From Zarea fungicola (lineage: Eukaryota; Ascomycota; Sordariomycetes; Hypocreales; Cordycipitaceae): a DNA stretch of 52,119 bases. The stretch is taken from assembly GCA_900169235.1 (NCBI GenBank), contig FWCC01000505.1, positions 1-52,119 of the forward strand, given 5' to 3'. Positions 45,064 through 52,119 of this stretch are shown piece after piece. Position numbers and translations under genes: made by a program. Each line of letters begins with the position of its first letter. The stretch's first letter is position 1. The notes below the pieces were generated by a model. It did no database searches and had not been told where the DNA came from. It saw only the letters and a program-made list of their open reading frames with translations.

Positions 45064-45977
45064 TGCGATGGATTAGAGTAGAATAATAAGATGGCATCAA
45101 CCTCGAAAAGTCTGTCGGAGCTTCGGTTCATGAAGTCAACATAAAATGTTCCACCGTTGTGTTGTGTTGTAGTCGGAGGAGTCGATCCTTGGGAGCACTG
45201 CAACGTGTCAAGTATACGTCATCTATATGTACTGATGATCCGAGCAGTGACCTAGCAGGCCGAAGTATCTGGAATAAAAGAACCCGATTGGTAGTAATAT
45301 CTATGGAACTTTTTCTTTGGGTCATCTTTATTCTGTCATTTTGTGTAGAAATGTTCGGCTTGGTCCAGCGCAGCAGTATCTGGCGGCAATGCAACTAACC
45401 ATCAACGACAAGATCACCATAGGTCAAGTATAATTGTATTGATCACCATTTGCTTTTCTATACAAACTTAGTACTTTTCCTAGCCCTCTACGCCTTTCTA
45501 TATTTATATTATTCGTTTCATCTGACTTCTGGAACAACTAGGCTGGACATTGACCAAGCTGGATACAGAGACTCAACGTGTAAGACTACGTTACCACAAC
45601 TTCTGCCTCGGACACAGCATGGAAACAGGCCACCCGCAACAGTACACGTATTGGGAGATGCCCTGTTATGGAAGTATGCTGTTATCTGACTCGGTTAGTT
45701 GGCTGACTTTCTTTCCGCGGAAAAGAACTGAAGTATGCAAGCGAATCCACCTCCACCTTCGACTTTGAATTTATGATTCAGACACATCAAAGTCTTGCTA
45801 ATCACAGAAGATGAAGCTTAACAAGAGTCCGCTGCAATCAGCCAGTATCAAATTTCAGTCTTTCAACTTGTCTCTGTTGATGTTCTTGTTAGAACCACAA
45901 GGCTGCCAAATGTTCACATGTTTTCACAGAGGCTTTGGTTTGTGTAGATTACGGTTCTGTTATCAAATTAGCCTGAA
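45064..45977. other. Intergenic region between the TIM barrel and gluconokinase genes
   Basis: Promoter of the TIM barrel gene on the minus strand and the 3' region of the gluconokinase. Short plus-strand frames (45159-45398, 45450-45689, 45550-45768) are not recognisable. Confidence 0.5.
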
Positions 45978-46615
45978 CTATTCTTGGCAGATAGCCTTCT
46001 TTGCGGCGGTTAGAACTGCGACACGGACCTCAGACGGCGGCGGAACTACGCTTACTAGTGTAGTATCAGTTTCGTCCATGCCTGGTTTTTCTAGTACCTG
46101 AAACTGGCTGTGCACCAAATCTGACTGGGCAAAGTGATTTGGCCTAGCCTCGGTCCGACGGCACAGTTCAGACTCCGGTGCATCGAGGTGGATCAAATGC
46201 AAAGTAGAGTAGCCCGCTCTCTCGCAGCCCATTCTCAGCACGTCACGATATTCTCTCTTCAAGGCGGAGCACGTAATTATGAGTTGAGGTCTGCTTTCAT
46301 TCTCGCGCTCGTAATTGGAGGCTTGATTGGAGAGAGCGTCTAGCCAACCCTGGCGGTCCGCGTCTGTCAGTGGCTCTCCTCTCTGCATTTTTTTAATGTT
46401 GGCCCTTGAATGAAACTGTTTGACTGTAAGCGTGGTAGTTGATGAACTAAAGAACTTGAATATCTCACCGCATCGCCTTCTATAAAATGAGCATTTACCT
46501 CCGAGGCAAGAAACTTCGCCACAGTAGACTTGCCCGAGGCTGTTGGGCCGGAAATGAAAATAACCCATGAGTTATTATGCATATTCTTTTTTAGTCCCAC
46601 TCCCTGCGTTTTCAT
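45978..46615 (-). CDS. Gluconokinase
   Basis: Phosphorylates D-gluconate to 6-phosphogluconate with ATP and so feeds the pentose phosphate pathway. Two exons, 46615-46469 and 46415-45978 (53 bp intron, donor GTGAGA, acceptor AACAG), give 194 residues, the normal size for the P-loop type. The Walker A loop is GPTASGKST. Across the junction EGDAFHSRANIKKMQRGEP corresponds to the family GDxxHxxxNxxKMxxGxPL. The sequences LTDADRQGWL, TCSALKREYRDVLR and HFAQSDLVHSQFQVLEKP are also typical. All key residues are present, so it should be active. It lies on the same strand as the TIM barrel gene 0.9 kb downstream, which suggests related sugar-acid metabolism. A second possible start is M12. Confidence 0.95.
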
Positions 46616-46684
46616 CCTCGCTCACCAAGAGATACACACTGACTTTTCTAGACTAATATATACGCTACGCAAAAGTTCCAGCAG

Positions 46685-47071
46685 TCAAATGAGGCCGTCG
46701 TTAATGACGTCAACCTTGAGCTCTAGTCCATCTGCGACCAGTTCCTTCCGCGGTGTACGTTCCGCGACGCGGTGGACTTGGGCAGTCCCTCTTCTGCTAT
46801 CCGGTTCGCACTTCTCACAAGCCTCGTCCTCGGCTATGGACCACTTTTCGCTCAACCAACCAACATGACATCCCCTTTTGAGTTGGGCATTGGAAGAAAT
46901 CTCTGAAGTTGTTCTGCTACTTTCCAAGGCAGAATTGATTCTATAAAAGAGGTTGTTCTTGTAGATCTGGCAAATCTGGTGGGCAGGTACTGTTTGACAA
47001 TACCTTTCAACTTCGAAGGCAGTGGCTAAAGCGTACAGTAACTGAAAGTACCTGATATTTAAGCAAAGCAA
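46685..47071 (-). pseudogene. Possible coding remnant upstream of the gluconokinase gene
   Basis: An open minus-strand frame of 128 codons starting only at TTG. Its last 70 codons have gene-like composition (for example RVAERTPRKELVADGLEL) and end at TGA 70 bp upstream of the gluconokinase ATG. The earlier part is AT-rich and unconvincing. It could be the last exon of a decayed or strongly divergent gene. I recognise no family. An accidental ORF is equally likely. Confidence 0.25.
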
Positions 47072-49010
47072 TTCGCCACCTGTTATGATTCGGACGGCCT
47101 TTCTTTGGGTTCCTGCCCTCGAACAAGAAGAATGACGACATAACTACTAGAATACATGTTAAACGGCTGGTGATAACCATAAACGTATACTGGAATATTC
47201 TCATCATTTTTGCGTACAGTTAAATGCATTTTGTAGCCTCTGTAGCACTGCCAAAAATTGATTTGAGATGTTAATAAATCAAGGGCATAGAAGAGGCAGC
47301 ATATTATGTTTTTATTATATTTATTTTAAAATTTCATTAAATATTGGGTGTTGCTATTATATACAAATGAAATAAAATGTAGAGAAATCAATATAGCGAG
47401 CTTATAGTGGATTATACTGAAACCAGACTGTACAAGTCCACCTTTGTCGCTAGGGCAGCTTTCCCTCCCGACGATCAATGCTCTTTGCGGACAGTTTACT
47501 TGGTTTCAAAAGCGAAGCCAGGCATTGACTATTTCTACAACTGCCGGTTGGGGGTGACCTCATTATGCAATCACGTTGATATAACGGTTAGATAATTAGT
47601 CATGGCCAGGTATAAGTGCACCTAAAACGACGTACTTGCAAGTTCTACGTGTTGCAAATTTGCACGAAAATCAGAACATGGCCTTGACGTATAGCTTCAC
47701 AACGCTGCCCAGTGCGCTATTCATATCTCGAGCGTGTGTTATTAAGAACTTCGCTGGTCCGGGACTAATTCTGGGATTTTGTCGCTTCAAAAGCTGTAAG
47801 AGCGGCGAAGAAGGACAATTTAAAGCAGTGACAGCGTCTCAATCCTCTCATGAACCTAGGTACGTTTTTTCTTCCAACTGAGACAGAAAGAGACTGGGCA
47901 AAAGGATTTCGTGCTAAGTAACGACAGCAAGGAAAAGATGTCAAAGCCTCCGCACAACGCGGCCAGACCAGAAATTCGACGCCAGATCCCAACCCAGCCA
48001 GCCGCTAAGTCGCAAAATTCGTATAGGAAACACTGATATGCGAAATGCTTTATATCTCATCATTGAAAATTGAAAATTGAGAGGAATCTAAGAATTGCTT
48101 GTTTTGTATTAGAGAAATAGAAGCTGCTCGTACGAGGAAGGCGCGACAAATGCAAAGGACAAATGCGACACCGCGACTTTTAGTTATCCATATCTACAAT
48201 TGAAGCTGCTTTTTAATAACTAGTTAGTTATCAGTTTTAGGGACTTATTAAACCAACTATAATACTTAATGACATACTATTTGGCCTCGTCACACTTTTT
48301 ACTTCGCTGTTCAATGCCTCTTGTTTTATACTACGTTGCGTATAATAATAAGGAAGGCTCAATCAAATCAGATTACTCTGGACATGGCTTAAGTGTATTC
48401 ATAATATCATCCTCGTCAGGATTAGCCAATGAGAGATGTTAAAAACGTCCAGTGTCTGCGCAATTGTTGGGAAACTGTTCACGTTTGCTGAATTCTGTCC
48501 TACACAGACCGTGCCCCGTCCCCGAATATCCTGTGCCGCGGATCTGGCTCATTCCGAGTTCCTAGCGCCATAGGCTGAAACAGCCTGGTATGTGTTTATG
48601 TAAATTTAATTTCTCTAGATTTATTTAAGGGCGGCGCGGGTTGTACATACGACAGCCAGAACTTTAGGTGCCTATTAAGTGCTGTCCGCATTTCTGCCTG
48701 GTTCGAAGTGCAAGAAAAACCCACATAATTTCTTTGCAATTTAGCGGTCCAAGTTGCAAATCATTTCTTTCCTCGTGCTAGCGCACTTTTGTCAGTTTTC
48801 TGATAACCACCGGTGGCTTGGACATGCCCCTATGTTGTACATGCCGGCCTGGTCCTTACCTCATCGTTGCGGCCACGGTGACGTAGTGCTAGAACTTCTT
48901 GTCCCAATGCCGCGTTAACGGTTGCAGGTTAGAGCATCTTATATGCCAGCTTGCTTCAGTTCAATACAAGGGCTGCGGAGCACTCATTCTATATTGATTT
49001 AACAAAAAAA
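47072..49010. other. AT-rich intergenic region
   Basis: Nearly 2 kb with strong AT bias, stops in all frames and no supportable feature. The last 100 bp contain TTATAT at about 48939 and a leader for the DUF1264 gene. Confidence 0.5.
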
Positions 49011-49855
49011 ATGACAGACCGTCAAGTCACTCAAGGCGGCTTGGGAGAGCCATTGACGCTCCAACAGACTCTCCTTACAAAAGCAGCAGCAGTTACTCAG
49101 GTATACCCTGTAATGATCTCACTGAAACCACATCTCATATTTATTGCAGGATTTTAAGCCTCTGAAGAGCATATGTGCTCATTTGAATGCCTTTCACGCG
49201 TACGCCAACAATCCACAGCGGGAAGTAGAGACAAACCATTACTGTAGCCACATTAGTAAGTTTAGCAACAGAATTGGCTTAGTTTGTGATACAAAACCAG
49301 TTAACGTTTCATTAAAGACAATGATGTGCGACAATGTCTTCTTTATGACTCGGCCGAGAGTGACGCACGACTTATCGGCATTGAATACATGATCACCCCA
49401 GAGCTGTTCAATACATTGGCTCCAGAGGAACAAAAACTCTGGCATTCACATATCTACGAAGTTAAATCTGGAATGTTAGCCCTGCCAACTGCTGCTGTTC
49501 CTGACGCTGTCTGGGCGCTGGCCGAGCACAAAAAAATGGAGAATATCGTCCGACTGTACGGCAAAGCTTACCACCTATGGCAGACAGACAAGCACCATGA
49601 ATTGCCGTTAGGCGAACCGAAGCTTATGACGAGCTTTACAGCCGATGGTCAACTGGATTTTCGTAAAGTTCAAGAGAGAGACGGCAAGTTTAACGTCAGC
49701 TATAAGGCGAATAAAGCAAAAAGACAGGACATTGTGGAGCCAAAAGTCCATCCGAGTAGGTTACGCTGCTGCCTAAACTCGCCTTACCACTGCTACTAAC
49801 TAAGGATGTAGATGCTGATAGTGCATGGAAAGAGATCGAGAAGAAAAGAGAGTGA
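49011..49855 (+). CDS. DUF1264 (oil-body-associated-protein-like) family protein
   Basis: Four exons: 49011-49100, 49150-49255, 49318-49755 and 49812-49855, giving 225 residues. DUF1264 proteins occur in plants, fungi and bacteria; plant members (OBAP) associate with oil bodies. Family segments are LKSICAHLNAFHAYA, ETNHYCSHINNDVRQCLLYD across intron 2, RLIGIEYMITPELFNTL, EEQKLWHSHIYEVKSGML and MENIVRLYGKAYHLWQ. The acceptor GTAG at 49811 is chosen for the last exon because it gives KVHPNADSAWKEIEKKRE, whereas the nearer CTAAG acceptor gives an early stop. Length is normal. No signal peptide or membrane segment. The biochemical role is unknown; a lipid droplet or stress link is inferred from the plant members. 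Confidence 0.9.
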
Positions 49856-50825
49856 CATCAACCAAGTATCTCATCAGAGCGAGCATTCCCGAATGCGGTG
49901 CTGGCTACCTGCCAAGGCTGAACGCGAGCCGTCCAAGTTTTGTTTCTGTAACACGAAATTAGTAGTGCGGAAATTCATGAAACATAGGGCGAGGACACCT
50001 TCAAACTTGACAAGACTACTCCGTAAATCAAATCCATATGCAGGTTAGCTTCATCACGAGTTCAACGCGTAAGACCGACGCAGCAGCCCGTAGCATGGGC
50101 CGCACTGTGAGACTAAGCTCAATTAGGTGGGACAGGGCCACTCAAATGCGCTGCATAAAGGCTGTCATAATATAGCAGCCATTTCCAGTGTTATGAATTT
50201 AGGTTGAGTGGTGGCGGGCGTTACTGTGAAAGCAATCTTGCAATAAAAATGTGACATTTTCTCGCTAGAATGAACCATGAAGGGTAGACACGTGAGCAAT
50301 GGCATGCAAAGCCCTCCAGTATGCCATTGTACAAGAAAAACAGATGCATCCATTCCTTGTTAGTGTCCATAAAGCCGAGGTCAAAGCCGTTGTGCAAGCT
50401 AGCTGTTGCATTAAACCACAATGACCGCTCTGCTGATCGGATGCTCGAACAAAGGAGCTGACGGGATGACTGTTAAGCTGTCTGAAGCTCGGCGTCGTAT
50501 CTGGTTACGTGTAGCTCGGGCTTTTCCCTCTCAAGGTTGGCACTAGCATTCGTCATCAAGCACCGGTTTGTGTCGACTTGTTATTTCTAAATATATTCTT
50601 CCCAGATCCAGCTACGGGGCGAATGTGGGTTGTGCACGGGCTGCTGAAAAACGCGCATTGATTATGGCCACTCACATTTGAAGGAGCATCGTTCCGCAGC
50701 GGGGTTCCGTGGTGGTGGGCTTGGCCCGGCCATTAGCAGGCTGTGTTTGGGAACCGTTTTAGTCGATCACTTATGTATTTGGGGTGCGTTGACATGCATT
50801 TTTGCAGAAGAAAATGGCAGCCTTT
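49856..50825. other. Convergent intergenic region
   Basis: No supportable gene. A minus-strand stretch at 50421-50221 reads as a Phe/His/Cys-rich peptide from TTG and was not recognised. Confidence 0.45.
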
Positions 50826-51460
50826 TCAGATATTCCTAGCTTTTATGATATACTGCTCAATATTTTTACTCTCAGCAAGGTTATATAGCGCCGTGATAGT
50901 CCACGCTGCTCCTTCGACAGGAGCGTAACCTTTCTTGTGTAGTAAAAGGGCAGTAGATTCTGGCCAGATAAGCTGTTCAATGGCTGGCACCTCCTCACAT
51001 GACAGTGTAATGCGTTCTTGCTGAAACAAAGGAACGATCAGTCCCAAGTAGGCATTTCTTGGCTTCACATGCGGCGCATCCATAGGCCACCATTTGCTAG
51101 TACAGCCTATTCGTGCGGCTTCGTGCTGGAATACAGGGTATTTTAGGTCTAGGATGTTAAACCCGTATTGAGATGCCCATGCTTCAAGTTGCTGGGCCTA
51201 ATAACTGTGAGCTTATTTAATAAAACAACTCTCTGCTAGGAAAAACTCACAATAGTAGCCAAAACTGCGTCAAAGTAGGCACTGCATGCTGGTGGTAAGC
51301 CGGCCCTCCAAAGCCCTGTCGGCCCCTCCTGGATCTCTGATTTGGTCAGAATTTCGTCGATAGCGGTACGCAATAAAGATTCGATGCTTTTATTGCGTTT
51401 AAAGCTAAGAAAACAGTGCGATGGCGAAAGTACTATGGCGGTAGTACTGTTCGGAGTCAT
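50826..51460 (-). CDS. Unrecognised two-exon protein
   Basis: Exon 1 51460-51251 and exon 2 51197-50826, with a 53 bp intron (donor GTGAGT, acceptor ATTAG), joined in frame to give 193 residues. I do not recognise the family. The N-terminus is not a clear signal peptide. Features include KSIESLLRTAIDEIL (helical), LWRAGLPPACSAYFDAVLA, LEAWASQYGFNILDLKYPV, an SKWWPMDAPHVKPRNAY loop and a C-terminal GYAPVEGAAWTITALYNLAE helix. The mixture of helix and Trp/Pro loops suggests a folded soluble protein. The canonical intron in the right phase supports a real gene. Upstream exons are possible. Confidence 0.65.
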
Positions 51461-51638
51461 GGCTACTAGAAGTTAATCTTAACTCAGGTATTGATCAGAG
51501 GCAGCTGACAAAACAGTGAAATTATATACGACAAAAAAAACAATTGGACGGAGCAACTGCCCCGGTGCGTCGCGGAGTCATCTCCGCCACGAGGTAGCCA
51601 ATTATAGATTACCGAAAGAAAGCCTATTTTCATCTAAT
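51461..51638. other. Upstream region of the unrecognised gene
   Basis: Short intergenic stretch with an A-run at 51533-51540 and no further structure seen. Confidence 0.4.
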
Positions 51639-51661
51639 CTATAGCGCTGGAGGCGCTATAG
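51639..51661. repeat. Perfect 9 bp inverted repeat
   Basis: CTATAGCGC and GCGCTATAG flank a 5 nt spacer (TGGAG), so a stable hairpin or a binding site for a dimeric factor is possible. It overlaps the stop codon of the small minus-strand frame 51787-51656. Chance occurrence cannot be excluded. Confidence 0.6.
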
Positions 51662-51787
51662 TTTGTAGACTAGCTTTTGGTAAGGTACATGAGCGTTCTC
51701 TACAAGACGGTTCATAAGATCTTCGTCCCTGGTCACCCAGTCTTCGGATCGCAGGCTGAACTCGGCATCGGGCCCTTTGGCAGCCAT
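51656..51787 (-). CDS. Small ORF or exon, 43 residues
   Basis: From an ATG at 51787 the frame reads MAAKGPDAEFSLRSEDWVTR and continues as DEDLMNRLVENAHVPYQ to a stop inside the hairpin. The composition is gene-like (balanced charged and helical residues, GC-biased codons) in contrast to the flanks. It could be the last exon of a gene extending to the right, with the true splice acceptor near the ATG, or a small independent gene. No family is recognised. Confidence 0.35.
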   Translation of the reverse strand: MAAKGPDAEFSLRSEDWVTRDEDLMNRLVENAHVPYQKLVYKL

Positions 51788-52119
51788 CCCTCAAACACCA
51801 ACGACAAACTTGGCGCTGAGACACATCACGCGGCCGCCCAGTGCCTAATAAAGCTGCTGGCTCCACCATCTGTACTACAATTGACGACAACCTTTCCTGC
51901 ATCTTAGTAAACATGTCCCTGCACACGAGCCGTAGATTCACCGGATACGGGCTGAGGAACTTCGCATTCGCTGATTCTCAGCTTGGATTTAGCGTATTAA
52001 ATGTTGCGCCTCTTTGAGAGTAGTGTATTACTGCGCTGCCATGGCAATGAGGCTTTTTGCCACTTATAAATAGCATGCACTAACTAAGCTAAAAACTAAC
52101 TACAGTGGGGTCAGGAAAG
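51788..52119. other. Right end of the window
   Basis: Contains open minus-strand stretches that might belong to the preceding small exon, interrupted by stops. TTATAAATA at about 52065 could be a TATA box for a gene to the right. Nothing else is supported. Confidence 0.4.

Overview
The window looks like nuclear DNA of a filamentous ascomycete, most probably a sordariomycete of the order Hypocreales. The reasons are many short introns (50-140 bp) with GT..AG borders and CTAAC-like branch sites, C-rich third codon positions in the genes, a class II hydrophobin, a fungal kinesin-3 and several families typical of these fungi (2EXR, DUF7053, a fungal PD-(D/E)XK-like family). The order is inferred, not proven. 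Nothing indicates a plasmid, prophage, CRISPR array or rRNA/tRNA gene.

Layout. Positions 1-8607 hold no gene I can support. Then come a leukotriene-A4-hydrolase type M1 peptidase (8608-11004, five exons), a DUF952 protein (minus, 11243-11691) divergent from the telomere protein Ten1 (plus, 11949-12376), a decayed tandem repeat (about 12.5-13.0 kb), and an uninterrupted 5.2 kb kinesin-3/Unc104 gene (13839-19040). These are followed by a DUF7053 protein (20703-21296), an Ayr1-like short-chain reductase (minus, 21701-22704) and a three-exon class II hydrophobin (minus, 23560-24052). After a gene-poor stretch come a lysine-rich unknown protein with a possible PP1 docking site (26797-27996), a small secreted Kazal-like protein (minus, 28640-28828), a CCCH plus RING/IBR protein (minus, 29601-31949), a 2EXR protein (33574-34740), a secreted protein with dibasic processing sites (35220-35816) and the mitochondrial phosphate carrier Mir1 (36804-37843).

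The right part holds a PD-(D/E)XK-like protein (minus, 38716-40971), a small single-pass protein (42411-42740), a dehydroshikimate-dehydratase-like TIM barrel (minus, 44004-45063), a gluconokinase (minus, 45978-46615), a DUF1264 protein (49011-49855) and an unrecognised two-exon gene (minus, 50826-51460). Gene density is lower here and the gaps are AT-rich.

Most genes are single-copy housekeeping or cell-biology genes without a common pathway. The TIM barrel and gluconokinase, neighbours on the same strand, may both serve sugar-acid or quinate-type carbon catabolism (inference). Two genes of the right part need a -1 change of frame to give a family-length protein. In the PD-(D/E)XK-like gene the change falls exactly on G_GGA_AAC, a textbook -1 slippery heptamer in the correct phase. 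This is the most unusual signal here, although a single missing base in the sequence would look the same.
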